Program-made: the position numbers and the translations under genes
The notes under the pieces: generated by a model
What the model was told of the DNA's origin: nothing
Database searches by the model: none
Seen by the model: only the letters and a program-made list of their open reading frames with translations
Shown here: piece by piece, positions 24,589 through 31,768 of the stretch
Layout of the letters: each line of letters begins with the position of its first letter
Numbering within the stretch: position 1 is the stretch's first letter
Assembly (NCBI RefSeq): GCF_001613245.1
Contig: NZ_BDBZ01000036.1
Span: forward strand, 1-64,000
Length of the DNA stretch: 64,000 bases
Direction of reading: 5' to 3'
DNA from: Nocardia speluncae NBRC 108251
Lineage (GTDB): Bacteria; Actinomycetota; Actinomycetes; Mycobacteriales; Mycobacteriaceae

Positions 24589-25344
24589 TCAACCGGATAC
24601 GGCGGTCCGGTCGCGGGTCGCCGTGCTGTCCGTGCCGGGCTGTAGTTCGTAGACCGCGAAAGCCTTACCGATCACCGGCTGGGCGACATTACGTACCCGG
24701 ATACCGCCCGGTGTGCTGCCACGCTCGGTGCCGGCATGAGCATGGCCGTGTACGGCCAGATCGGCTCCGTGGGTGTCGATGGGTTCCCCCAGGAGATACG
24801 AGCCCAGGAACGGGTAGATCTCGCGCGGCTCCCCGTGCAGAGTGTCGCTGATGGGGGAGTAGTGCGTGAGCGCCACCGTGATATCGGTATCGAGTTCGGC
24901 CAGCGCGGTATCCAGCGTCGTCGCCAACTCGATGGTGTGGCCCGCGAATTCGCGCATCAGCCGCTCCCCGAACACGCTCGCGCATTTGCCGGCGAAACCC
25001 CCGCCGAAGCCCTTGGTTCCGGCGATACCGAGGGTCGTGCCGTCGATATCGAGCGTGGTGGCGCTGCCCTCCAGCACAGTGATTCCGCAGGCTTCCAGCA
25101 GATCGGTCATTTCGGCTGCGGCATCGCTGTGATGGTCATGGTTGCCCAGCACGGCCACCACCGGGACCCCCACATCGGCGAATTCGCGGGCGACCACCTC
25201 CGCTTCGGCCGGTGTCCCGTGCTTGGTCAGGTCGCCGGCCAGTAGTAGAACATCGGCCAGCGCGGGTAATTCGCGCAGCGCGGGCCGCAACAGTCCGCGT
25301 GAATCGGTTCCCAGATGGACGTCTCCGACAGCGGCGATCCGCAT
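24589..25344 (-). CDS. Calcineurin-like metallophosphoesterase
   Basis: All metal-binding motifs are present in order: GDVHLG (Asp8, His10), LLLAGDLTKHG, VAVLGNHDHHSD, THYSPISDT and VHGHAHAGTERG. At 251 residues it is a minimal, cytoplasmic member of the family that uses a dinuclear metal centre to cleave phosphoesters. The substrate (cyclic nucleotide, nucleotide or protein phosphate) cannot be told. It is the last gene of a minus-strand group with BON and the nucleotidyltransferase: it starts 48 nt after the BON gene and has an ATG start with GGGAGAGGGC upstream. Confidence 0.93.
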   Translation of the reverse strand: MRIAAVGDVHLGTDSRGLLRPALRELPALADVLLLAGDLTKHGTPAEAEVVAREFADVGVPVVAVLGNHDHHSDAAAEMTDLLEACGITVLEGSATTLDIDGTTLGIAGTKGFGGGFAGKCASVFGERLMREFAGHTIELATTLDTALAELDTDITVALTHYSPISDTLHGEPREIYPFLGSYLLGEPIDTHGADLAVHGHAHAGTERGSTPGGIRVRNVAQPVIGKAFAVYELQPGTDSTATRDRTAVSG

Positions 25345-25392
25345 CTGCCCTCTCCCTTCTGTTCGGCGCCGGGCACCGAGCTCCGCTCGATA

Positions 25393-25671
25393 TCAAGCAC
25401 CGAGGTCTTCGCTTCCGCCCGGCCGGGCTGCCGCGGTGACGTGCACATCGTTGTGGATCGGCAGGTCCGGGGCGATATCGTGCACCACGTCCTCGAGCGT
25501 CCGCCGCCGCTGCGCGGTACTCACCTCCCCATCCAGAACGACAACATCGCCACGGATCCGGACCTGCACGCCCTGTTCGGCGGTGCGCGGATCCTCGGCA
25601 AGCGCCCGATGGAGTTCGGCGGCCAGATACTCCGGCGGCCGCTGCCGGGACGAGTGCGGGTTACCGGGCAT
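25393..25671 (-). CDS. BON-domain protein
   Basis: This 92-residue protein contains one BON domain (about 15-78): AAELHRALAEDPRTAEQGVQ then RIRGDVVVLDGEVSTAQRRR and LPIHNDVHVTA. The glycine in VVLDGEV and the helix after it are the family hallmarks. No signal peptide is visible, so it may be cytoplasmic, whereas many BON proteins bind membranes. The TAG stop of the nucleotidyltransferase is directly followed by this ATG, showing tight coupling. BON proteins are often induced by osmotic or envelope stress. Confidence 0.86.
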   Translation of the reverse strand: MPGNPHSSRQRPPEYLAAELHRALAEDPRTAEQGVQVRIRGDVVVLDGEVSTAQRRRTLEDVVHDIAPDLPIHNDVHVTAAARPGGSEDLGA

Positions 25672-26256
25672 CTACTGTGCCTTTCCGGAGGTGGGTGAGG
25701 GTGCGGTGGTTTCGGCGATACCGAGATCGTCGATCAACCCGAGGAATGCTTTCGCGTACGGCGAATGTTCGGTCTGTGCGCGCACCGCGGGCCAATCCAC
25801 CTGTTCGCGGAGATCGCGGGAGATCCGCAGCAGCGGGCTGAGATCGAGGCGGTGCGCGTCGAAGACGAGCAGTTTGTCGACCAGCAGATCGGTGGCGCCG
25901 ACTACAGGCGCCACGGCAGGACCCACCCGCATGATCTCGGCCCGGCCAAGCAGCGCATCGTCGACTTCCCGGTCGTTGGGGCGGTGGATGATATCGATCA
26001 GGGTGTCGCCGTCGTAGGCCTTCGTCAGCCAATCTTCGGCCGCATCCGCCAGCCGCAGCCCGGCGCGCGCCAGTTCGCTGCGCGCCCGGGAGCTGTCCTC
26101 GGGTTTGACGAACAGATCGACATCGTGGTCGGAGGGCGGTCCGCCCCGCGCGTACACGGCGCAACCACCCGCCACGGCGAAAGGTATGCCCTCCTGTTTC
26201 AGGGCGTTCGCGGCCCGGGTCAAAGCGTGCAGCAGCTGTTCCTCCGTCGGAACCAT
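25672..26256 (-). CDS. Nucleotidyltransferase-fold protein
   Basis: Of 194 residues, the N-terminal part has IPFAVAGGCAVYARGGPPSD followed by HDVDLFVKPED, which is the GG...DxD signature of the polymerase-beta-like nucleotidyltransferase fold (Asp45 and Asp47). LIDIIHRPNDREVDDALLGR then supplies the third conserved acidic region. The C-terminal half is helical. Related small proteins include predicted nucleotidyltransferases annotated as AbiEii-like or MNT-like, but no antitoxin partner is present; the neighbours are BON and a phosphoesterase. The start ATG at 26256 lies 9 nt downstream of a GGGTAG element, so the mRNA may have a very short leader. Confidence 0.78.
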   Translation of the reverse strand: MVPTEEQLLHALTRAANALKQEGIPFAVAGGCAVYARGGPPSDHDVDLFVKPEDSSRARSELARAGLRLADAAEDWLTKAYDGDTLIDIIHRPNDREVDDALLGRAEIMRVGPAVAPVVGATDLLVDKLLVFDAHRLDLSPLLRISRDLREQVDWPAVRAQTEHSPYAKAFLGLIDDLGIAETTAPSPTSGKAQ

Positions 26257-26265
26257 ATTCGGCGG

Positions 26266-26291
26266 CTACCCGGGCATCGCGTTGCTAATCA
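26266..26291 (-). promoter_or_regulatory. Sigma-F-like promoter of the nucleotidyltransferase-BON-phosphoesterase genes
   Basis: Read on the minus strand, TGATT (26291-26287), a 15-nt spacer and GGGTAG (26271-26266) resemble sigma-F elements. The -10 ends nine bases before the ATG at 26256, which would give a leaderless or nearly leaderless transcript. The last -10 base differs from the consensus T. Confidence 0.4.
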
Positions 26292-26331
26292 GCCGGTGAT
26301 CGGCTGATGCTGCCGGTGATCGGCTGATGCC
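26292..26331. repeat. 20-bp tandem duplication with internal dyads
   Basis: Two copies of a 20-bp unit (GCCGGTGATCGGCTGATGCT; the second copy ends in C) lie head to tail. With the preceding bases, ATCAGCC (26288-26294) and GGCTGAT (26302-26308) form an inverted repeat, repeated in the second copy. It lies between the nucleotidyltransferase promoter and the 3' end of the DUF6480-like gene and could be a paired operator or a terminator. Confidence 0.6.
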
Positions 26332-26375
26332 GCCGGCTGTCACCGTGGCGGGAATCCATCGGACCCGCCGCCATC

Positions 26376-26606
26376 TCAGCCCAGGGACGCGATCAGCACA
26401 ATCGCCACTATCGCGAACACGGCCACGAGAGCGATCACGGCGATCACCGCGGCGACACCGGTCGGCGGGAAACGATGGCTGGTCCGGGGTTCGGGTGCCG
26501 AAAGCCCGGAGGTCTGGGCGGTATCCGGCGGGGTGGAGCCCGCGGGCACCCCGCCACCGGCTTCCAGGTCCGGCGTGGCAGCCGGATCGGGGTCCATCGA
26601 ACTCAT
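26376..26606 (-). CDS. Small single-span membrane protein, DUF6480-like
   Basis: The 76-residue protein starts MSSMDPDPAATPDLEAGGGV at ATG 26606 behind GGGGAAGCG. Residues 1-50 are Pro/Asp/Ala-rich and end in SHRFPPTG; one transmembrane helix (about 53-75, VAAVIAVIALVAVFAIVAIV) finishes the protein. The Asp-Pro-Asp start and C-terminal helix match the DUF6480 group as I remember it from Streptomyces, where such tail-anchored proteins are of unknown function. A sigma-F-like promoter lies 137 nt upstream. ATG 26597 is an alternative start. Confidence 0.7.
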   Translation of the reverse strand: MSSMDPDPAATPDLEAGGGVPAGSTPPDTAQTSGLSAPEPRTSHRFPPTGVAAVIAVIALVAVFAIVAIVLIASLG

Positions 26607-26742
26607 GAGCGCTTCCCCACTTTCGGTTGCCGCCGGACGCGCCCGGCGGGGGTCGGGTCGCCTTCGGCCCGGTTCGTGGACAACAAGTGATGCGGGCCGA
26701 TGAGACGGCGGCGCTGAACGTGCGTTCGCACCGTGGCGGCGC

Positions 26743-26768
26743 GTACCCGTTGCTCTGCCGCCCAATCG
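26743..26768 (-). promoter_or_regulatory. Sigma-F-like promoter of the DUF6480-like gene
   Basis: On the minus strand CGATT (26768-26764), a 15-nt spacer and GGGTAC (26748-26743) lie just downstream of the CDGSH gene and upstream of the small membrane protein. The spacing equals that of the sigF and csbD elements. The -35 is the weaker part. Confidence 0.42.
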
Positions 26769-26788
26769 GGTTACGCAGGGGAAAAGGG

Positions 26789-27055
26789 TCAGCGGTCGCA
26801 GCGGCGGTGCCGGCGATGGCTCGTATCGCACAGTGGGTAGGTCCGCGACCGTTTGCACAGGCAGATCGCGACGAGAAATCGGTCCGCGCGGATTACCGCG
26901 CCGTCGGCGGTCACCAGCTCCACCGGGCCGTCGACCAGCGCGGGCCCGTCCTCGGTGAAAACAATCCGGGTCGATTCGGTTCCCGCCGGCTGAGCCGGGC
27001 GGTCGCGGACTGCTGCCGCGGGGGCGGCCGGTTTCTCATCGTGTTCGGTCGGCAC
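26789..27055 (-). CDS. CDGSH-type iron-sulfur domain protein
   Basis: The 88-residue protein ends with AICLCKRSRTYPLCDTSHRR. Cys65, Cys67, Cys76 and His80 form the 3Cys-1His ligand set of a CDGSH [2Fe-2S] cluster; the Gly of CDGSH is Thr here. The first 27 residues are Ala/Pro-rich and disordered. Such proteins carry redox-active, acid-labile clusters and transfer electrons or clusters. It overlaps the end of the methyltransferase gene by 20 nt, and with the haem-oxygenase-like gene forms a three-gene operon, so it is a plausible electron donor to the diiron protein. Confidence 0.88.
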   Translation of the reverse strand: MPTEHDEKPAAPAAAVRDRPAQPAGTESTRIVFTEDGPALVDGPVELVTADGAVIRADRFLVAICLCKRSRTYPLCDTSHRRHRRCDR

Positions 27056-27692
27056 GGATCACCACCAACTCCTCATGCTGCTGCCCGGGCCGGATCAGGC
27101 CGTGGTCGCGGAGCCAGCCGCTGCGGCGGGCCAGTACCGGACCGAAGGGGATCACCGTCCGCGCGACCACGGTCGCCTTCAGGCCGCCCCCGCGTAGTTG
27201 GCGCAGGCTGGTCGCGGTCCCGGAGAGTGCTGAATGGACCATCAGGGCCGTGCCGCCTGTTGCCAGCAGGCACGGCATCATCGCGCACAGCGGATCGAGC
27301 AGGGACCGCCCGCGCCGGCCGGCATCCCAGGCGCGGGCCGCCCGGCCGGTGGGCCGCGGTTCTTCGCTCGGCACATACGGCGGGTTGGCGACGATGACAT
27401 CGAATGTCCGGCCGGAGACCACCTCGGTGACATCCCCGCACAACAGCTCCAGCCGCACCCCGTGCAGCCGGCTGTTCAACCAGGCCGAGGTCACCGCGGC
27501 CCGGGACAGGTCCACCGCGGTCACCGCCGCCGCACCTGTGCGGGCGGCGTGGATCGCCAGCGCGCCGGTCCCGGTGCACGCATCGAGCACCCTGGCTCCA
27601 GGCGGCAACGCCGCCTCGGTCATCGCGCGGGCCAGCAGCCAGGTATCGGGCTGCGGTCGATACACCCCTGGAGTGCGAACCAGCATGGTCAC
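27036..27692 (-). CDS. HemK2/PrmC-type class I methyltransferase
   Basis: The 218-residue protein has the SAM-binding motif VLDACTGTGALAIHAAR, the acidic loop AVDLSRAAV and the signature VIVANPPYVPSEE, in which the NPPY motif marks N-methylation of glutamine or a nucleobase. It lacks the N-terminal helical domain of the release-factor methyltransferase PrmC, like the HemK2/MTQ2 group. The start YRPQPDTWLLARAM is also typical of that group. The GTG start (27692) overlaps the upstream stop by GTGA. The target is unknown; the fixed neighbourhood with a diiron-type protein and CDGSH protein suggests a role in that pathway. Confidence 0.86.
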   Translation of the reverse strand: MTMLVRTPGVYRPQPDTWLLARAMTEAALPPGARVLDACTGTGALAIHAARTGAAAVTAVDLSRAAVTSAWLNSRLHGVRLELLCGDVTEVVSGRTFDVIVANPPYVPSEEPRPTGRAARAWDAGRRGRSLLDPLCAMMPCLLATGGTALMVHSALSGTATSLRQLRGGGLKATVVARTVIPFGPVLARRSGWLRDHGLIRPGQQHEELVVIRADRTR

Positions 27693-28699
27693 CGGACCTC
27701 GGACCGCAGCGAACTGTCACCTGCCCGCCAGCAGCTCAGCGTGGCCTCGGTACAGCGAGTTTCGAGCAGGTCGGTGGCCTGGATTCCGAATACCACCGAT
27801 TCGGCGAGTTCGGGTTCGCGGGCGAGCAGATCGGCGAGTACATCGCGTCGTACGACCTGTTCGTGCACGGCATCCGCGGTGACGTGCTCGGCGTAGAACC
27901 GTACGCAGTCCGGGTGCGCCGAGAACCGTTGCAGTGCCTCGACCATGACGGTGGAAGCAGGCGAGGAGCTGATCTCCACGGCCGCGAAATGCCCGACCAG
28001 GGCCCCACGCAACGACCGGTGCAGCCCGAACAGTGACATCATGTCGACCAGCGTCAGCATGGGAGCCGGTACGGCGTCGAGATAGTGCAGGTAGCCGTCG
28101 GCCAGACCCGCGCCGCGCAGTAGGTCGGCGTAGAGGCGGGCATGGATCCGGTCGCCGTGACCGCCGCCGAATTCGTCGAACTCGACTGCCACCAGCGCGG
28201 CCTTGGCGCGGCCACGCAGGCGCGGGATCACCCAGGCGACCGGATCGGCTTCCTTGTGGTGGTAGATCGAGCGCTGGACGAAATACTCACGCACCTGTTC
28301 CCAGGTGCCCTGGTCGCGCAGCCAGGCCGGGGTACCGCCGGCCGCGGGCGCGGTCAGCAGCCGGTCCAGTTCGGCATCCACATCGTGGCCGCCGGAGACG
28401 TCGGCACGTAATGCGTCGGAGAACCGGCGTTCCAGGTCCCGGCGCAACCCGAGCAGGCCGCTGTCCCACTCCCAGTCAGGGTCTACATCGCGGAATCCCT
28501 GGTAGTGCAACTCGTAGCAGGTGTGCAGGGCCAGCTGAAGATCGTCGCCCAAGGGGTCGATCTCCGGCGGCGCCTGGGGTACGGGACTGCCGGGCTCGGC
28601 CGGCAGCAATGCCACCAGGTCGGCGGACAGCGGCCCTCGGGGCACGGGCAGGTGCATTCCCCGGGCGAGAGTTCCCGGGGCGGCGAGCGTTCCGGCCAT
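27689..28699 (-). CDS. Iron-containing redox enzyme, haem-oxygenase-like fold
   Basis: ATG 28699 is preceded by AAAGGTGG; the 336-residue product is all-helical. Possible iron ligands occur in three segments: CYELHYQGF (Glu63, His65), SIYHHKEADP (about 143-152) with VEFDEFGGGHGDRIHARLY (about 170-188), and FYAEHVTADAVHEQVV (about 265-280). These correspond to the E/H pattern of haem-oxygenase-like diiron oxidases (HDO). Family members oxidise amino acids, fatty acids or other small substrates with O2. It leads the operon with the methyltransferase and CDGSH genes. The substrate is unknown. Confidence 0.84.
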   Translation of the reverse strand: MAGTLAAPGTLARGMHLPVPRGPLSADLVALLPAEPGSPVPQAPPEIDPLGDDLQLALHTCYELHYQGFRDVDPDWEWDSGLLGLRRDLERRFSDALRADVSGGHDVDAELDRLLTAPAAGGTPAWLRDQGTWEQVREYFVQRSIYHHKEADPVAWVIPRLRGRAKAALVAVEFDEFGGGHGDRIHARLYADLLRGAGLADGYLHYLDAVPAPMLTLVDMMSLFGLHRSLRGALVGHFAAVEISSSPASTVMVEALQRFSAHPDCVRFYAEHVTADAVHEQVVRRDVLADLLAREPELAESVVFGIQATDLLETRCTEATLSCWRAGDSSLRSEVR

Positions 28700-29104
28700 G
28701 AATCCACCTTTCGTGGCGGGGGTGTCGTCGTCCGTGCGCACCGCGGAGGATCAGCGGTGGGTCAACCGGCTTCACTGTGCACACCAGCGCGACTGCGCTC
28801 AGAGAAGCCGTCGTCGTGTGAACCTCCGTTCCTGCCGTGGTGCCCGAGCCGGGGGCCCGGTCCCGTTGCCCCCGCAATAGCCGCACCGGCGCGAGGTAAA
28901 CGTCTCTCGTCGCGACTGTGACCACGCCCGGTGTACAGGGGCATCGACTCGTGCCAGAATGAGGTCGAGGTTGAAACACGCAGCCGAACCCGGTACGGCG
29001 TATGTCGGTAGTCGGGCTCACCGGATGGGCACTCCCCATCCGGATGCTGGTCCCCGACCGGGTATGCCAACCGGAAATCCCCCTACGCAACGGACGGGAT
29101 TCAT
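28700..29104. promoter_or_regulatory. Divergent intergenic region between the HO-like operon and the STAS gene
   Basis: These 405 nt hold no supported gene. For the STAS gene, GGGTAT at 29060-29065 is a perfect sigma-F -10 but has a poor -35 (CCGGA at N15). A second, weaker pair is GGTTG (28969) with CGGTAC (28991), spaced 17 nt. No clear promoter is evident for the minus-strand operon. Confidence 0.35.
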
Positions 29105-29512
29105 ATGTCGGTAACCACCGCCCTGCACCAGGTCGAGCAACACCGGGGAAACGATCCGCGCACCGCGGCCGCCGGCCGTATGTGGTCGCGCCGCAGTACC
29201 GAACATCCCGACTGCGTGATCGCCCGGGTAGAAGGTGAACTCGACGCCGTCGGACTCGACGACTTCCGTGCGTTGCTCGGGCGCTGCCGGCGCGACGGAT
29301 GCCGGGTGGTCGTACTGGATCTGCGGGCTACGACGTTCCTGTGTATCCGTGCCGCATCGGCGTTGTCCGGTGCGAAGAGTGATGCCTGGCGTCACGGGGT
29401 CGAACTACGGCTGGTCAGCGGCCGGCACGATATCGAGAGAGCGCTCCAGATCACGGGCGCCCGCCACCAGTTCCGCTATTTTCCGACACTGCGCACTGCG
29501 CTGACAGGCTGA
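29105..29512 (+). CDS. STAS-domain anti-anti-sigma factor-like protein
   Basis: The 135-residue protein has a STAS domain at about 35-130: HPDCVIARVEGELDAVGLDD and RDGCRVVVLDLRATTFLCIR, then LRLVSGRHDIERALQITGA. In SpoIIAA-type antagonists the loop after strand 3 reads FMDSSG with a phosphorylatable Ser; here it reads FLCIRAA, so Arg82 occupies the Ser position. It may be insensitive to RsbW phosphorylation, or an atypical member of the family. Its position before rsbW-sigF suggests it antagonises the RsbW-like protein to free SigF. ATG start 29105; a strong terminator follows. Confidence 0.84.
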   Translation: MSVTTALHQVEQHRGNDPRTAAAGRMWSRRSTEHPDCVIARVEGELDAVGLDDFRALLGRCRRDGCRVVVLDLRATTFLCIRAASALSGAKSDAWRHGVELRLVSGRHDIERALQITGARHQFRYFPTLRTALTG

Positions 29513-29523
29513 AACCCGGATTG

Positions 29524-29557
29524 CCGACCACCGCCGGAGGGTTCCGGCGGTGGTCGG
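29524..29557 (+). terminator. Strong hairpin terminator after the STAS gene
   Basis: A perfect 15-bp stem (29524-29538 with 29543-29557, beginning CCGACCACC) with a GGGT loop lies 11 nt after the STAS stop. It separates STAS transcription from the rsbW-sigF promoter at 29694. Confidence 0.8.
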
Positions 29558-29693
29558 TGCCCTGTCCGGAGGTCGTCGCCGCTCCGTGTCCGGAACAACG
29601 ATTCCCCGTGGCGGTCCGGTGCCTTCTACTGATGCTGCGACCACATTTGCCGGCGGTCCACCAGCGTGAGGATCGGATCTGCGGCGAGCTTAC

Positions 29694-29719
29694 GGTTTCG
29701 GCATCCCGATGCGGGGTAC
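29694..29719 (+). promoter_or_regulatory. Autoregulatory sigma-F promoter of rsbW-sigF
   Basis: GGTTT (29694-29698), exactly 15 nt of spacer, and GGGTAC (29714-29719) match the mycobacterial sigma-F consensus except for the last -10 base. A start near 29726 would give a leader of about 105 nt. In M. tuberculosis the usfX-sigF operon is also transcribed from a sigma-F promoter. The stretch from 29558 to 29830 contains nothing else that I can support. Confidence 0.68.
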
Positions 29720-29830
29720 CAGCGCATGTGACAATCAGGCCGAGACAGACAGCCGCGGCGTCGCCGCAGGGCCAATGCCACTTGTGGCCCCGGCAGGCGC
29801 CCCGGCCCGCGGGCGGGCCGTAGGAACGAG

Positions 29831-30289
29831 GTGGTGGTGGTGCGCATGGTGGACAGCGTCTCCGACTCTGTGGAAACGACTTCACGGGATACGAGAACCG
29901 TCGGCGTGCGGGTCCGGGCAGAGCACGAGCAGTTGGTGATGCTGCGCGCGCTGGCCGAGACGGTGGCGCTGATAGCCGATTTCGGTTTGGACGAGGTAAC
30001 CGATATCCGATTGGCCCTCGACGAGGTCGCCACCTCGTTGATTGCGGGCGCCGTTGCCGACTCGACACTGAGCTGCGACTTCGATTATGACGAGCACCGG
30101 ATGACAGTGCGCGTAACCTCGACAGCGGCGACCGAATCGCTCCTCGATCAGGAAGGGTTCGGCTGGCATATAGTGCGGACCCTCACGCGTGGGGTCGGCG
30201 TCGTGCAGCATCCCTACGACGTGGCGAGGGGTGGATACCCGACCGATGTCGAATTCAGCTGGTACCGAGGGGGCGCCGATGGCGCCTGA
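29831..30289 (+). CDS. rsbW: RsbW/UsfX-like anti-sigma factor (GHKL ATPase fold)
   Basis: It should sequester SigF. The fold is seen in VGVRVRAEHEQLVMLRALAE, the N-box region DIRLALDEVATSLIAGAV and LLDQEGFGWHIVRTLTRGVG (G1/ATP-lid region). The N-box asparagine is replaced (EVATSL), as in M. tuberculosis UsfX where the corresponding stretch reads similarly, so ATP binding or kinase activity may be weak. Length is 152 residues (UsfX about 145). Four GTG codons in a row (29831-29842) precede an ATG at 29846 and AGGAACGAGG is upstream, so the exact start is uncertain. It overlaps sigF by 11 nt. Confidence 0.86.
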   Translation: MVVVRMVDSVSDSVETTSRDTRTVGVRVRAEHEQLVMLRALAETVALIADFGLDEVTDIRLALDEVATSLIAGAVADSTLSCDFDYDEHRMTVRVTSTAATESLLDQEGFGWHIVRTLTRGVGVVQHPYDVARGGYPTDVEFSWYRGGADGA

Positions 30290-31094
30290 GGCACCGCGTA
30301 TCGATCCGGGGCCTTCACGTCGCCATCGTGGCACCGACAGCTACGACGATATTGAGCCGTTGTTCGGTGAAATGGACGCCGCGCCCGAGGATTCGGCGCA
30401 GCGGGTGGCGCTGCGCGCGGAAATCCTGAACCGATGCCTGCCGCTGGCCGAACATATCGCCCGAAAGTTCTCCGGACGCGGCGAGGCCTACGACGATCTG
30501 CTGCAAGTGGCCCGGCTCGGCCTGCTGAACGCCGTCGAACGATTCGATGTCACCCGGGGGTCGTCGTTCCTGTCGTTCGCCGTGCCGACGATCATGGGGG
30601 AGGTGCGCCGCCATTTCCGGGACAACACCTGGTCGGTGCGGGTGCCTCGGCGGGTCAAGGAGATCCAGCTGAGCCTGGGGCCCACGATCGAGATCCTGTC
30701 CCAGCGGCTCGGCCGGGTGCCACGGGCCCGGGAGATCGCCGGTGAACTCGAGATCGATCTGGTGGAAGTGACCCAGGCGCTGATCGCGGGGAACGCCTAC
30801 CAAACTTCTTCGCTGGACGCCCCCGCCGGTGAGGACGGCGAATCCGCCGCGCGGGCGCTGGTGGATTCGCTGGGTAGCGAAGAAGCGTCGTACGGCCGGC
30901 TGGAGGACTATCTGGCGGTCGAACCGTTGCTGGGCGAGCTCTCGGACCGGGAGCGCCAGGTGCTGCGGATGCGTTTCTTCGAATCCAAAACGCAGTCCGA
31001 GATCGCTGAGCGGCTCGGTGTCTCGCAAATGCATATTTCCCGGATACTGTCGCGGACCCTGGGATGGTTACGGGAGGAAGCGCTGCGCGATTGA
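30279..31094 (+). CDS. sigF: RNA polymerase sigma factor SigF
   Basis: This group 3 stress/sporulation sigma factor of the SigB/SigF/SigG type has 271 residues. Region 2 is LPLAEHIARKFSGRGEAYDD then LLQVARLGLLNAVERFDVTR and FAVPTIMGEVRRHFRDNTWS. Region 3 begins RVPRRVKEIQ, and region 4.2 is FFESKTQSEIAERLGVSQMH then ISRILSRTLGWLR. M. tuberculosis SigF has 261 residues and the same context behind UsfX. The ATG at 30279 lies inside rsbW, giving translational coupling and stoichiometric control. It recognises GGTTT-N15-GGGTAT-type promoters in mycobacteria. Confidence 0.94.
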   Translation: MAPEAPRIDPGPSRRHRGTDSYDDIEPLFGEMDAAPEDSAQRVALRAEILNRCLPLAEHIARKFSGRGEAYDDLLQVARLGLLNAVERFDVTRGSSFLSFAVPTIMGEVRRHFRDNTWSVRVPRRVKEIQLSLGPTIEILSQRLGRVPRAREIAGELEIDLVEVTQALIAGNAYQTSSLDAPAGEDGESAARALVDSLGSEEASYGRLEDYLAVEPLLGELSDRERQVLRMRFFESKTQSEIAERLGVSQMHISRILSRTLGWLREEALRD

Positions 31095-31131
31095 CCCGCC
31101 TCGGCCCGCCGACGGCGGGTCGATCGCGCAG

Positions 31132-31176
31132 CACCGACTCCGCGACGATCAGTGCCCTGCCGCCGCGGAGTCGGTG
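31132..31176. terminator. Hairpins between convergent sigF and DinB genes
   Basis: CACCGACTCCGCG (31132-31144) pairs perfectly over 13 bp with 31164-31176, a stem that includes the last codons of the DinB gene. A smaller 8-bp stem, GACCCGCC (31093-31100) with GGCGGGTC (31114-31121), overlaps the sigF stop. Either could end transcription from both sides. Confidence 0.55.
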
Positions 31177-31679
31177 GTGCGGGCATGTACACCGCGCAGG
31201 TAGGCGGCCTGCCCCGCATGCTGCAGGTCGTCGGAGATCACGCTGATCAGTCGCACGCCCATGGTCACCGGCGGATTCCAGGCTTCGTCCACCACTCTGT
31301 CCAGATCGCTGCCGGTGAGGCTGCCGACGAATCGCAGAGTGTGGGCGTGGACGGCGTCGTAGTAGCCGGTGAGCAGCTCTGCCGGGGCCTGGATCTCGGC
31401 GGCATCGGCTGGGGTGTCGCCGTAACCGGTGGCCGCGCGGTCGATGGGAAGGCCGAAACGTTCGAACCAGCCGTGGCCGGTCCACAACGATTCGCCGCCG
31501 GTCAGTTCCGCCAGATGTTCGTCCTGCACCCGGGTGAGATGCCAGATCAGCCAGGAGATCGAATTCGCTCCCGGGTCGGGCCGGTAGTTCAGGGCCTTGT
31601 CGTCGAGTCCGGCGACCGCCTCGTGCACGACCTCGCGGATCCGTTCGAAGGCATCGGTGAGCATATCGGCGCTGTTCAT
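31149..31679 (-). CDS. DinB-family protein
   Basis: The protein of 176 residues starts at ATG 31679 (MNSADMLTDAFERIREVVHE) behind GGAGAA. The DinB four-helix fold with a His3 metal site is indicated by SISWLIWHLTRVQDEHLAEL (His near 55) and VISDDLQHAGQAAYLRGV (His near 157). Members include mycothiol-, bacillithiol- or glutathione-dependent transferases; in mycothiol-producing actinomycetes the likely thiol is mycothiol. The substrate is unknown. A sigma-F-like element (GGTTT-N15-TGGTAC) lies about 90 nt upstream, consistent with a stress role. Confidence 0.85.
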   Translation of the reverse strand: MNSADMLTDAFERIREVVHEAVAGLDDKALNYRPDPGANSISWLIWHLTRVQDEHLAELTGGESLWTGHGWFERFGLPIDRAATGYGDTPADAAEIQAPAELLTGYYDAVHAHTLRFVGSLTGSDLDRVVDEAWNPPVTMGVRLISVISDDLQHAGQAAYLRGVHARTTDSAAAGH

Positions 31680-31768
31680 GGATTCTCCATCGCTCGGTGC
31701 GGGAGCAGCGCTCTGCTGCGGCGGGCCGCTTCCCACGGTCGGCTCTGTTGTGCGTTTTCTGTCGAGCA

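Noticed and set aside
25672..26256. Toxin-antitoxin (MNT/HEPN or AbiEii) system
   Set aside because: The nucleotidyltransferase is coupled to a BON gene rather than a HEPN or AbiEi partner.
31131..31176. Long hairpin as a riboswitch or small RNA
   Set aside because: It sits between convergent genes and includes the end of the DinB coding region, so a terminator is the simpler explanation.
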